From Pardosa pseudoannulata (Eukaryota; Arthropoda; Arachnida; Araneae; Lycosidae), in assembly GCA_032207245.1 (NCBI GenBank), contig CM063508.1, positions 189,378,957-189,442,956 on the forward strand: a DNA stretch of 64,000 nucleotides. Reading direction: 5' to 3'. Positions 1 to 13,471 of the stretch are shown here, piece after piece. The position numbers and the translations under genes are program-made. Position 1 is the stretch's first letter. Every line of letters starts with the position of its first letter. The notes below the pieces were generated by a model. The model was not told where the DNA came from and made no database searches. It saw nothing but the letters and a program-made list of their open reading frames with translations.

Positions 1-254
1 GGGGAAGGGGTGGATTTCGAACGTTTTATAGACGACAGTATTATTCGCTGTGATATGAAGCATACTTATATCCATTTATTTCAGAATCGGATCTACAGTT
101 TAGGAGATGATAAACTTTAGTCGCTTTGAAATTTTGTAACCCTAACTCATCATGAATCCAGTATGGATGCCTCTATCCATTCCAGGCCCAACCGCTTCAT
201 AAATTCGAAGACAGGCGGACAGATAACTTATATAGGCTATTATTATATAGGGGA
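1..254 (-). mobile_element. Helitron 5' end (family H-A), cut by window edge
   Basis: Read on the minus strand it begins A|TCCCCTATATAATAATAGCC, and it shares its body with the copies at 48113, 60600 and 62664. The TC start between A and element is the Helitron 5' signature. The rest of the element lies outside the window. Confidence 0.7.
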
Positions 255-399
255 TGACGCGGAATCTGAGTTCTTGAATTTAATTTTTTTAAACGGTGTT
301 GTTATGAGGATATGAAACATGAAACACACAACACAATAAAATCTATGAGAATATAATTTTAGATTAAATAGGGAGATTTGATTACTTTTATAAAATTGA

Positions 400-1460
400 T
401 AATTGATATTTTTATTAATTTTATATATTTTATATGAATATTTAATGGCTTTATTTATTTTATATGTTTTTATATTGATATTTGATGTCTTTATTTTATA
501 TTTTAATATTTTATATAGATAGCTGATGACATTATTTTATATATTTTTATATTTTATATTGATAGCTAATCACATTATCTTAAATATTTTTATATTTTAT
601 ATTAAGAGTTGATGACTTTATTTACTTCATATATTTTTATATATTATATTGATAGTTTATGAATTTATTTATTTTATATTTCATGTTGATAGTTGATGAC
701 TTTATTTTATATATTTTTTATTGATATTTCATATATTTTTATATTTTTATTGATATTTCATATATTTTTATATATTTTTTATTGATATTTCATATATTTT
801 TATATTTTATATTGATATTTCATATATTATATTTTATATTCATATTCCATATATTTTTATATTTTATATTGATATTTCATATATTTTTATATTTTATATT
901 GATATTTCATATATTTTTATATTTCATATTGATATTTCATATATTTTTATATTTTATATTGATATTTCATATTGATATTTCATATATTTTTATATTTTAT
1001 ATTGATAGTTGATGAATTTATTTATTTTATATATTTTATATTATGACTATTTATTTTATATTGATATTTCATGACTTTATTTCATATAATTTTATATTTT
1101 ATATTGATAGTTATTGAATTTTTTACATATTTTATATTTTATATTGATGTGAGTGATTTTATATCTGATGGCTGTATTTTATATATTTTTATAATTTATA
1201 TTGATAGTTGATTTTATTTTTAATATATCGATATTTGATGACTTTATTTATTTCATACATTTGATATATTTTTATATTTCTATTCATATATTAGATTTTT
1301 TTTATATTTTATACTGATATTTGACGATTTTTTTAATATATTTTATATTTATTTTGTTAATTTTATTTGTTTTATGTATTATTATATTTTATATTGATAT
1401 ATGAAAATTTTATTTATTTGGATTATTAGATGTGATATTTGATAATTGATATTTCATAAA
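400..1460. repeat. AT-rich minisatellite, unit about 30 bp
   Basis: Units resembling TTGATATTTCATATATTTTT plus ATATTTTATA recur, cleanest at about 720-1010 and degenerate outside that. The 30-bp period is a multiple of three, so the plus strand shows an open frame at 782-1012 with a 10-residue Ile/Phe/Tyr repeat. I regard that as noncoding. Confidence 0.85.
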
Positions 1461-2400
1461 ATTGATGATTTATTAAAATTTGATTTGATTTAAATGGAGT
1501 CATGCAAAAATATATCTTTAGCTTACGTACCTTTTGCTTTTATTTTTATACTTGCAAGTGTGCCAGTACTTTGCTACGGTAAACTTAATATAGTGCTTTT
1601 AAACAAAGATTGTTTTTTTTCGTGTATAACTCTCTAAATTCGTTACAGTTCAGTTCGAGCCAGTGGCATATTTATATATTTCTATTATAAGCGTATAATA
1701 ATAATATTCAAGTTTTTATACTTTATTTTATATTAAACCTGAGTTGTACATCAGTAAGATGTGAAAGCGTGTGCAATATTTTGCACACGCTTTACATATT
1801 TGAATATAAGACTATATATCCAAATAGGGCAAATATTTGACAATACGGCGATTTCACGCAGTAGGGTAAATTCTTAAATTATGACAATTTTGGCTTTATT
1901 TTCAAACGGATGGGCAGTTTATTGTTTGTCTATTGGCTGTTGTACACATAAAAATGAATGGTAAGGGCATTATAGTAGGTCGTGACGTTGTGACAAATTG
2001 CCTTATAGTTTCGAAGAACTTCTATTTACTAATCATTCCGGACTACGTTAATAGATGTTGCCATATTTCGTGGTAGAATAGGAAGCAGAGGTTTTGACAG
2101 CAACAGTGCTAATTTTGTTGGTATTAATAAATGTTGTCCAAAATTAAGGACATTTATGACAAACCACATGGTTTTGTATGAAACAGAAACACACATTCAT
2201 ATTGACAAACATATGAATATAAGAGATAACTATATAAAATGATAGGTTTTCATTTGCCCATGAGAGTCGCTGAAATGTGTACTTTTTGTTGTTAGAATAT
2301 TGTTGATAACCATTTCATTGTAACGTAAAAATGAACCAAGAATTAAATTTAAAATGAGATCTTATATAAAAATGCTATAGTTTGCGTCACATAGAAATGA
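1461..2400. other. No gene recognised; one perfect hairpin
   Basis: AT-rich unique-looking DNA without a supported exon. It holds a perfect inverted repeat at 1764-1793 with 13-bp arms (AAAGCGTGTGCAA) and a 4-nt loop. Confidence 0.6.
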
Positions 2401-2479
2401 AAGTGAATCACTTTAAATCTAAATTTCCAGGTCAAATCGATTGGATACTATACGCAGACGATGTTTAAATAATATAAAA

Positions 2480-2885
2480 TAAGAAATGAATAAATCAGAT
2501 ATTTAACGGAATGACGTCATAATGATAAAAATATATCATTTTAACCTACTTATTATGTGATAAATTGAAAATTTTAACCGAGGAAAACTGCGCTTAAAAC
2601 AATTACATGAGATGACGTCACATTGCTAGAAATATTGCTTCTTTCACTTAGTTATGATGCGATAAATTAAAAAATTAATCGTTCGTGTTTAACCGGGGAA
2701 AATAATGCTTGGAATAATGACATGAAAAGCTCGATAAAGAGGGAAGGAATGGATTTCGAACGTTAAAAATTTTCAAAAACCTTCCCAGAGATATACCTAA
2801 TAATTTCCCAAATTTTCACGGCGATTGGATGCGTGGTTGAGTCTATCGAGCACAGACAGACACAAATTCATTTATATATATAGAG
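2480..2885 (-). mobile_element. Helitron-like repeat (family H-B), inverted
   Basis: The segment near 2600-2880 is the reverse complement of 56260-56530. Both share a start resembling ATATAAAATGAATTTGTGTC and a body with CCGGTTAA and TTCGAAAT blocks also seen in family H-A. The duplicated GATGACGTCA-type block near 2510 and 2610 suggests internal duplication. Confidence 0.6.
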
Positions 2886-3325
2886 AGAGAGATTTTATCT
2901 TTAGAAGAAGAAAGGGTTAAAAAATTAAATGTTATGATTTTTGAAGGTTTGTTTAAATGTGCTTTGTACCCTTTCTTATGAGCTGCCGTACCAACAAAAG
3001 CGGGATAAATTCAATTTGGGTCTCACGTTATTCAAATGTAGCACCCAACTTGAAAAAACTGTCTAGAGAAACAAAATGGAGTCGTGCAGAGAGAGACATG
3101 TGTCGTGTATTTCAAGAATGTATTTAGGCTTATTTAGCTTGAATGCGGAACAAAATCCATTAACAGAGCTCACTTTTTTTCCTTCTTATAACAACTCCCC
3201 GTGGAGTATTTTTACTGAAGTATTATTCACAAATAACAATGCCTTTCCCCTGGTCCCCCCTCTGAAAATAATTTCTGGCTACGGCCTTGTCTTGTTTTAT
3301 CGCCTTATGCGATTGTGAATCTATG

Positions 3326-3994
3326 CAGGGCCTGATTATCGCACTGGCACTTAGGGCACGTGCCCTGAATTGAGCAAAGTGCTTGAAACACATATTGTGG
3401 GGGGGAAATTGCAAACTTACGCTACCATCGTTAAGTTTTAATAAATTATTGTACGAGGTATTATCATGAACTGTATTGTTTCCTATTTACTTTAATTTTA
3501 CTGTTATTTACCTGATAATTAATTCCTTCAATAAACCTGGTGCTCTCTTTATCCTACGGGTTATTGCCTATTTATAAGACAGATTATTAGCAACATACCA
3601 CTATAAACCGTTCAATCGTCTCATCCACTTAAATTATTTTTTAATTCTATTATTATTTATTTTCTGCACCACAGAGCTTGTCTTGTGGGTATGACAGGGT
3701 AGAGAATAAAAAAGTTCTAGGTCTTTAAAAGTTCTTCACTTTTAGCATGGCTAAACAGAGATAATAATGATAACATAAAATGAAAATTGGGTGCTTTTGA
3801 TTTTGAATATTACTTTAATGCTAATTTCGTAAATCTGTCTGCTAATTCAATGTTATAATTTTTATAGGACTGTAATTATGATTACAGTCATATATAAAAA
3901 TATGATTTAACTTGTCGCTATCAATTTGCATGGGGGTGGAGGGCACAAAAATTGGATTGTGCCCTGGGTACAAAAGTATCTTAGACTGGCCCTA
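3326..3994. mobile_element. Non-autonomous hAT element with perfect 8-bp TSD
   Basis: It begins CAGGGCCTGATTA and ends CTTAGACTGGCCCTA, a degenerate terminal inverted repeat. It is flanked by the identical octamer AATCTATG at 3318-3325 and 3995-4002. An 8-bp duplication and CAG termini indicate the hAT superfamily. No transposase frame is visible in its 669 bp. A second copy lies at 29748-30400 and a fragment at 4032-4208. Confidence 0.85.
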
Positions 3995-4031
3995 AATCTA
4001 TGTAATGTATTTTACCATGTCCCTTGGGTAG

Positions 4032-4208
4032 TTGTTTATTGACCTGATAATGAATTCCCTCGACAAACCTGGTGCTCTTTTTATCCTATGGGTTATTGCC
4101 TATTTATAAGACTGATTATGAGCAACGTACCACTATAAACCATTAAATCGTCTCATCCATTTAAATTATTTTTAATTCTATTATTAATATTTATTTTCTG
4201 CATCACTG
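4032..4208. repeat. Internal fragment of the 3326-3994 hAT family
   Basis: It closely matches the interior at about 3505-3672, from the CCTGATAAT block to the TATTTTCTGCA block, without either terminus. It lies 38 bp past the intact element, so a local duplication or a second decayed insertion are both possible. Confidence 0.7.
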
Positions 4209-5880
4209 TTTATTAAAACCCATCCTGAAAGTATGGCTATGCAAGAGTTGGAAGCTCTCATTTAAGTAAATGAGACCAAGTTTTCACCCAAGTTTCCTTC
4301 TTATATTGCAAGAATGTTTTCTCTTTTAATTTTCAAATTTTATAATATTTTTAGGTTTTTTTTTTGTAAAATATGCGTTTAATTGGTAGGTGTGTGTATG
4401 GGGGGGGATTTGCTCATTAAAATTGTATATCATAAAAGTGTACTTTGGGGTTTTTTTTTCTAAATTTTAATATTTCATAGTAAGTTTGTAGGTACATCTG
4501 TTGACTATATAAATAATTTGCACACATACCCTTCTCCTCCTAAATTATACCCATGGCTCTAAATAAATTTTAAGGAGAAAGAGGCAAACAATCGGAAGTT
4601 TACTAAGGAAAATATAGAATAAGATAATTCAACATTTTGAGTCAAAGTTTATAAATAATGCTTTAATAGAATTTTCGGAACAACCTAAAAAGAAATCAGG
4701 TATTCAAATTACGTATGGAAATCCAAAGTACTATAACTAATTTAGATGAATTAGAAGGAGTACTCTCAAGTCAGGATCTAACAGATAAATTATTGAGCTC
4801 TTAGTCAAATAATAATAAATGCGTGTGAAAATAATACTTTTTTGAGGAATTCAGTGATAAAAGAAGTTATAGATGTTGTTATAAAAAAGTAAACATTCTT
4901 TTACCGGAATTGAAAATGGATTTTAATTTATTAAAAGATTCAGGAATTTAATTTGAAAGTCACATTTACAAAAATGATAATTTGAACAAAGTCGATAAAT
5001 TTATTTAACTATTTATAAAAACCGGTAGGTAAATGAATAACATTGATAAATACCAAAAAAAGGATATTCAAGGATATTGGAAAAATGGTACCCAACATTG
5101 CTAAACATCAAAAAAGGGTATTCGGGTATACTGGGGAAATATTAACCCACATTGATAAATATCAAAAAAGGTTATTTAGGAATATCTGGAAAAACTGGTC
5201 AACATTTCTAATTATCCAAAAAGGGGATTTGGAGATATCATTTAAAGGGAAGGATCCATTAGATGCTGTCGGATATTATAATTTTGATACTAGCAGATAT
5301 TTTTGTCATACCGGATATATATATACACATATATGCATGTTTATATTATGCATCATATTTATTTAAAATATTGAAATGCATCATATAAAATAAAAGGTAC
5401 CAAAAAAGAATCTAAAAACTTCATCACTCTTGTGGATATAATTAAAGACAGCAGACTTATATGTCCAAAAATACATTTTACATCTTATTGCAAATGGAAT
5501 TAATTGGTATTTCTGAAATTTTAGAAGAACACATACCTTTTAAAATCATTTAATATACTGCAGTTCAATTTCTTTGTTAAATTATGAAGTAGGTCAAAAT
5601 GTATTCATTAAATAACTAAAGTTTATGAAAATTGAAATTATTAATTATGAAAATTATTTCTAAATGCATAAAAAAAAGGCAAAGCGGTAAAGAAATAATA
5701 TTTTCACCAAATATTTTCAGAAAAATAATTTTTAAAAAAAATTGCTAATTGAAGCAATATTTTAATATTCTATTGGATGCATGTGAAATTTCATTTTTGG
5801 TAGGTATGCAAACCTATCAGCACACACTCTGATGAAACCTCACAGCCGATACATGGCTGTCTCAGAGAAAACCGCCCTGT
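4209..5880. other. Gene-free stretch with a short degenerate internal repeat
   Basis: No exon is supported. At about 5035-5230 a unit around AT(T)GATAAATA-CCAAAAAAGG-TAT recurs three to four times, so the 107-residue open frame at 5043-5366 repeats a K-x-Q-K-R-x-F pattern. Stops surround it in every frame. It could be a decayed coding remnant of unknown origin. Confidence 0.4.
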
Positions 5881-5894
5881 TGATCGCCAATTAC

Positions 5895-6195
<301 letters not shown>

Positions 6196-6359
6196 AATTT
6201 ATACACATAGTGTTTATATATACATAGATGGATAGAAACTTTTAGTAACATAATTTACACTATTTGTGTGAAATTGAAAAAAATACATTTAGAGACAGAT
6301 ATTGTAAAAGTTATCAGATTTATTTAAAATATAGACATTACAAATTATTTATTTACATA

Positions 6360-7320
6360 TTGTATACAATTTATAGCTACAAATTATATGATCTTAATTA
6401 TCAATCTTATTGTTGTAACTCGAAACAAAACTTTTTTTCTTAATTTGAAAACAGTTGTTATTAAACACAACATTAAGTAATTCAAGGATATTTCATCGTT
6501 AAGTTTTTGGAAGACATGTAGTTAGTGCAATATAAATATTTGTACATGGTAGCAATGAAAGCATAATATTTTCAAATTGCATAAATTATATACATTTTAT
6601 AGCCACAAAATATTGAAATCTGTATTATCAATATTATTGATGTGACTCAAAATAACTATTTTCCTTAGTTTGAAAACAGTTATTACAGACATACCAACAT
6701 CCAGGTACTTGTATATGGAGCAACAGCATTGTTTGAAATTTTAACATGCTAATGACAGATGATATTTAAGTACATATCTTATTGGTTTCTAAGTTGTAAC
6801 TTAAATTATTTACACAGTAGTAAACTGTAAAAGGTAATTTAAAATATATGCATGTAAAATGTATAAGTAGCTTTTTTCAGCTTTAACAACTTATTTTTCA
6901 GAACAATATTTTTTGTAGCAACATTGACCCTGATTAACATATTTACATTTCTCTACCATGAGGGATTCTAGAGTTTGTCTGCTCAAATTTCACCTCAATT
7001 CAGTTTGGTTTTTCCTCACAGTACTGCAAACTCATTAACATACAGTATTACTGTGTGGAAAGAGTAATATTTAGCACTCTATTTTGCAAAACTTTGTATT
7101 TATTTGCTGAATTGTTATCTTCCAGCTGTTCAAAAATTTTTTTATTTACCGGAGCAACCTGAGGAGTTTCCGGAGTTATGCATTTTTCTCATTTCACCAG
7201 AGCAACTCCGGAGAAACTGGAGTCGTTGGCATGTCTGTTATTATTAAACACAAAAGAAAGTAATACAAGGTTATTTCATCGTTAAGTTTTTGGAAGACAT
7301 CTAGTTAGTGCAACAATAAA
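6360..7320. repeat. Local direct duplication, second copy split by a TIR element
   Basis: The sequence at about 6365-6530 recurs at about 6595-6685 and resumes at 7238-7312. Both contain TTTGAAAACAGT and ATCGTTAAGTTTTTGGAAGA. The gap between the two halves is exactly the element at 6686-7237, so the duplication predates the insertion. Confidence 0.8.
6686..7237. mobile_element. TIR DNA element, 6-bp TSD, with paralogous empty site
   Basis: The termini are CAGACATACCAAC and GTTGGCATGTCTG, a 13-bp inverted repeat with one mismatch. TTATTA flanks both sides. The neighbouring duplicate near 6450 keeps the uninterrupted site CAGTTGTTATTAAAC. A second, diverged copy lies at 50653-51084. No transposase is visible in its 552 bp. 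The superfamily is uncertain; CAG ends suggest hAT-like. Confidence 0.75.
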
Positions 7321-10300
7321 ATAGAAACAGTAGCAGCAGCGCCAGTTAAAAGTTATAAATAGAATAAACATGAAATTAGTGTTATACTGTTGATATATGA
7401 TTCTTGATATGATAGATATGATTCTTGATATACAGATATGAGTTTTAAGTAATATATAAATAAAATCTTTAAATTATATATATCAATATTTACAAATGTT
7501 TTAAATCAATACGAATTATATGCAATATACAGGAAAAGTAGCTGCAACCTCAGTTGAAAAATATAAACTGAATAAATATGAAATTATTGTTATACATTTG
7601 ATATGATATATGATAGATATATGATTTTTGATATACACATATGAGTTTTATTTAATATATAGACAAAGAAAAAAAATATTTACAAATGCTTTAAATCATT
7701 GTAATTATATACAATAAATATGAAAAGTAGCAGCAGCCCCAGTTGAAAGTTATAAATAGAATAAATATGATTATTGTTATACTGTTGATATGATATGATA
7801 GATATGATATGATTCTTGATATATGCATTTTATTTAATATATAGACAAAGGAAAAAAATTATTAAATTATATATTATATTATTTACAAACGTTTTAAATC
7901 AATATTAATTATATACAATAAATATGAACAGCAGCAACAGCCCCAGTTGAAAAATATAAACTGAATAAATATAAAATAGTTATACTGTTGATATGATATA
8001 TGATGTGATAGATATATGATTCTCGATATATAGATATGAGTTTCATATATAGACATGAAATTTATTATTAAATTATATATTATTTACAGATGTTTTAAAT
8101 CAATATTAATTATATACAATAAATATGAAGAGTAGCAACAGCACCAGTTGATAATTATAAATAGAATAAATATGAAATTATTGTTATACAGTTGATATGA
8201 TATACGATAGATATATGATCCTTGATATGCCGATATGAGTTTTTTTTTAATGTATAGACAAAGAAAGGAAATTATTATTTACAAATGTTTTAAATCAATA
8301 TTAATTATATACAATAAATATGAACAGAAGCAGCAGCCCCAATTAAAGGTTAAAAATAGAATAAATATGAAATTATAGTTATACTGTTGATATATATCAA
8401 ATATGATATGATATGATAGATATGATTCTTGATATATAGATATGATTTTTATTTTATAGACAAAAAAATTTTAAATATATTATTATTTACAAATGTTTTA
8501 AATCAATATTAATTATATACAATAAATATGAACAGTAGCAGGAGCCCCAGTTGAAAAATATAAACTGTATAAATATAAAATTGTTATACTGTTGATATGA
8601 TATATGATATATGTGATAGATATATGATTCTTGATATATAGATATGAGTTTCATATAATATATAGACAAATGAAATTTATTATTAAATTATATATTATTT
8701 ACAGATGTTTTAAATCAATGTTAATTATATACAATAAATATGAACAGTAGCAGCAGCCCCAGTTGATAATTATAAATAGAATAAATATGAAATTATTGTT
8801 ATACAGTTGATATGATATACGATAGATATATGATCCTTGATATGCAGATATGAGTTTTATTTAATATATAGACAAAGAAAGGAAATTATTATTTACAAAT
8901 GTTTTAAATCAATATAATTATATACAATAAATATAAACAGAAGCAGCAGCCCCAGTTGAAAAATATAAATAGAATAAATATGAAATTATTGTTATACTGT
9001 TGATATATATGATATATATGATATGATTCTTGATATACAGATATGAGTTTTATTTAATATATAGACAAAGAAAAAAATTATTAAAGTATATATATTATTA
9101 TTTACAAATAGTTTAAATCAATATTAATTATATACAATAAATTAGCAGCAGCCCCAATTAAAAGTTATAAATAGAATAAATATGAAATTATAGTTATACT
9201 GTTGATAGGATAGGATATGATTCTTGATATATATATGTATGTTTTATTTAATATATAGACAAAGAAAAAAAATTTTCTAATTATATATTACGTTATTTAC
9301 AAATGTTTTAAATCAATATTAATTATATACAATAAATATGAACAGTTGCAGGAGCCCCAATTGAAAAATATTAAACTGAATATACATGAAATTTTTTATA
9401 CATAGATATGAGTTTTATTTAATATATAGACAAATTTTAAAAAATGAAAATATGAAAAAATTATTAAATTATATATATTATTTACAATTGTTTTAAATCA
9501 ATATTAATTATATACAATAAATTAGCAGCAACCCCAATTAAAAGTTATAAATAGAATAAATATAAAATTATAGTTATACTGTTGATATATGATATGATAG
9601 ATATATGATTCTTGATATTTAGATATGATTTTTATTTTATAGACAAAAAAAATTAAATATATTATTTACAAATGTTTTAGATCAATATTAATTATGTACA
9701 ATAAATATGAACAGTAGCAACAGTTCCAGTTGAAAAATATAAATAGAATAAATATGAAATTATTGTTATACTGTTGATATGATAGGATGTGATTCTTGAT
9801 ATATAAATGTTTAATTTAATATATAGACAAAGAAAAAATTTTTTTTAATTATATATTACATTATTTACAAATGTTGTTAAGTCAATATTAATTATATACA
9901 ATAAAGTATGAACAGTATCAGCATCTCCAGTTGAAAAATATAAACTGAATAAATATGAAATTTTTTTTATACATAGATATGAGTTTTATTTAATATATAG
10001 ACAAATTTAAAAAAAAAATGAAAATAAATATGAAAATATTATTAAATTATATATTACAATATTTACAAATATTTTAAATCAATATTAATTATACACAATA
10101 TGAACAGTAGCAGAAAAATATGAAAAAAATTAAATAAAATAAATGTGAAAATAAATTATTATATATTACAATATTTACAAATATTTTAAATCAATATTAA
10201 TTATACACAATATGAACAGTAGCAGAAAAATATGAAAATAAATGTGAAAAAATTATTAAATTATATATATTTATAAATGTTTTAAATCAATATTAATTAT

Positions 10301-10510
10301 ATACAATATGAACAGTAGCAGCAACCCCAGTTAAAATATATAAACAGAATAAATATGAAATTTTTATTATACATAGATATGAGTTTTATTTAATATATAG
10401 ATAAATGAAAATATATGAAAATAAATATGAAAAAAATGATTAAATTATATATTATATTGTTTTATACAAATTATTTAAATCAGTATTAAAATATATACAA
10501 TAAAAAGTTA
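7315..10510. repeat. Satellite of about 185-212 bp, about 16 units
   Basis: The landmark AATTATATACAATAAATATG recurs near 7703, 7907, 8108, 8303, 8511, 8723, 8916, 9126, 9320, 9506, 9690 and 9890, and then in degraded form to 10500. Each unit also holds an AGCAGCAGCCCCAGTTGAAA block and a GATATGAT-rich variable part where most length change occurs. Confidence 0.95.
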
Positions 10511-11590
10511 CACATGAAATCCAAAACAACAGGAATCAATGCCAAACCAACAAAATATCCACCAATGGCAACAGTAGTGCAGCAGCTCCAGTAAAAGTTA
10601 AAAATTTAATTTTAAGAAGATCGATTTGAAATTTAATAATTACTCATTAAAAATTACTATTTATTTATAAATTTAACACTTAAACATATTTATCTGTAAT
10701 TTTAATACCTAATTTAATTTTAATGAAATTTAAAAAAAAAAAAAATCAAGATATTATTAAAGTTAAATTAAAAATTCAGTTAAGTTTTAAGTTCAGACAT
10801 TATAAAAGTTAAGATATTATCAAGTTAATTAATAAGGTTAACGAAAGTAAATTTAGAATTTTTAATGACCCTAATTTGTAATAAACTTATAAAAAAAGAA
10901 TTTAATCAAATAAAACAAAATCACAGGATGGAAATAAAATTTAAAACTTTATAATACACAAATGGAAATTAAATTTAAATGAAACCGTTACATACATAAT
11001 TTTAAAATTTAAAACTTTATAATATACAAATGTAAATTAAATTTAAATGAAATTGCTACTTTTATAATTTTAAAATTTAAATCGGTGTAATATACAAACA
11101 GAAATTAAATTTAGATAAAACTGTTACATATGTAATTTTCATAGGAGCACTCTTGTATGTTATTAGTCAAACTACTGGACCAGACACAGATTTCAGTGTT
11201 AATTTATTTAAAAGTTCTAAAATTTAGTTCTATTATACAATATATTCTAGTTCGATTATATACAATTCAATTATATTGTTCTAAAAGTTCTTTTGATTTA
11301 TCAAAGATTATAAACTAACATATATCCAAATTTATACAGTAATATATAGTCACAAACTAAACACCAACCTTTTGTTCATCAAAATTAAAAAAGTGTACAT
11401 TGAGAAAACCAGTTTCTTACTAGTTATTTCGATTGTATATTTTACACGATCAAAACTTTTGTGAAGAATCATGAAATTAAACACTTAAGTTCATATAGTG
11501 CACTATTTTACTACATGTGATTCATATTAAGCACATCTTTAATAAGACAAATTAATGTTATATTCATAATTTTTCTAATATAAAATTTAT
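10511..11590. other. AT-rich spacer, no gene seen
   Basis: Mostly A/T words, with a loosely repeated AAATTAAATTTAAATGAAAC motif at about 10960-11110. I see no exon, RNA gene or intact element. Confidence 0.6.
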
Positions 11591-11597
11591 GTACATA

Positions 11598-12226
11598 CAG
11601 GGCCGTAGCCAGAAATTATGTTCGGAGGGGGGACTGTATTTTTTGTGAAGGATACTTCAATAAAACTACAAGTTTTCTTATGTATGTATACTCCTAATGA
11701 GTATCCTAATACAATATGATCCTAATACAATATTAAAATAATTAAAAAATGATATAATGAACAAATTCATTTCCTTGGATTAGTAACGTAATAACTACAC
11801 AATGAATTAAATAGCAAAATTAATACTGAAAATATATAAACTATACATGGTATTAAATTCTAATTTCTAAAACAGAAGTATAACTACAGAAAAATAATTT
11901 TTAAAGAAAATGAAAATGTTCAAATTTTTACCTGTATATCATAACATATGCTCTTTTTGAAATTTCACCAAAACATCTTCCCAATATCTTCTGATTGCAC
12001 ATCAATATTGTGATGAGTTATCAAAAGTGCTAGTCACTCTGTTCTTATATGTCAAATCTAATTTGCATCTACTCCTTAACTCAACATTCCTGTTCTAAGT
12101 CCCCTGTTGTCTATGCCCAGCTAGGCAGATGCCTCACCCACACAAATGGTCCATTTTTTTTCCCATGAAACAGTCTTTTAGAATTTCAGAGGGGGACCAA
12201 TCCCCTAAATCCCTCCCCTTGCTTTG
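11598..12226. mobile_element. Possible hAT-like element, eroded right end
   Basis: It starts CAGGGCCGTAGCCAGAAATT and is bounded by TGTACATA (11590-11597) and AGTACATA (12227-12234), a 7/8 match. The right terminus CCCTCCCCTTGCTTT pairs poorly with the left. An inverted fragment of the same left end lies at about 3250-3292. Confidence 0.45.
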
Positions 12227-12379
12227 AGTACATATCAAAAGGCTCTTATCAGGAATAAGTTTTTGTCCTGTAGTGTGTTTAAAAGTGTTTAGCACATATG
12301 TTTAATCAGAAATTAATTTCAGCTTAATTTTGAAAGTGAAAACTGACTCATCTTCTAGAGGGCTATTCTCTGAATGATG

Positions 12380-12791
12380 GATATGCACCATTTTTCTTTG
12401 GGTTCAACTTTCAGTCCAGTCCTTGAAATAATTTAAACATGCAATGCCAAACAGTCACAATTGAAGTGGCCAAAGCTCTATAAAATCTACAGACATGAGG
12501 ACTACTATAGCTTGTTTTGCTGCTCACAAGGGCGAATGAGACTGCAATATACTGCTTAAAACCAATTTCGAACAGCTACAAATGTCTATGCCAGCAGCAA
12601 AATTTGAGCCTGGGAACTCCAGTACCGAAGAGCAGCAATCTACCATATAGCTCTCATTCGGCTACAAACATTGCGAGAATCCAGATTGCTAGTTTAAATT
12701 AGATTGTTGATTACTTATTGCAAATTTATGAAAAAATTCCCAGAATTTGAGATTTAGAGGAAGATGACGCTTTTAAATTATGAAGACAAAA

Positions 12792-12853
<62 letters not shown>

Positions 12854-13380
12854 CATATATATACATATATACACAAGTTGTAGGGAAATAATGTAAATAG
12901 ATATTCCTGGGGAAATGAACAATTCTTTTCTAAGAGAGATTTCAACTTTCAGTTCAGTCCTTGAAACAATTTAAATACTTGAAGCTAAGCAGTCACAATT
13001 GAAGTGGCCAAAGCTCTATAAAATCTACAAACATGAATTATCATCTACTAACCATGAATTTTTGGGGTTTAGTTTTATTTGGAGTACTATTATCTCCTGT
13101 TTTGCTCACAAGGGCTAATGAGACTACAACATACTGCTTAAAACCAATTTCGAATAGCTACAAATATCCATGCCAGCAGCGAAATTTGAGCCTGGGAACT
13201 CCAGTACTGAAGAGCAGCAATCTATCATTCAACCATCATTCGGCTACAAACATTGGGAGAATTCAGATTGCTAGTTTAAATTAGATTGTTGATTACTTAT
13301 TGGAAATTTATGAAGAGATTCCAAGAATTTGAGATTCAGAGGAAAATTACTCTTTTAAATTATAAAGACAAATGCAGATA
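12380..13380. repeat. Tandem duplication of a segment carrying an inverted SINE
   Basis: About 420 bp at 12400-12800 recurs at 12945-13385. Each copy contains the CAATTGAAGTGGCCAAAGCT block, a decayed minus-strand SINE and a TA microsatellite. The open frames at 12517-12702 and 13033-13284 lie in these SINE copies; the second begins with an apparent hydrophobic leader. Confidence 0.8.
12790..12873. repeat. (TA)n microsatellite
   Basis: TA dinucleotides with a few CA steps inside the first duplicated segment. The matching position of the second copy carries a TA/TG tract at 13382-13490. Confidence 0.95.
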
Positions 13381-13392
13381 TATGTGTGTGTG

Positions 13393-13471
<79 letters not shown>

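Noticed and set aside
782..1012. 76-residue frame rich in Ile, Phe and Tyr
   Set aside because: It is a 30-bp minisatellite read in one register; related repeats continue outside the frame on both sides.
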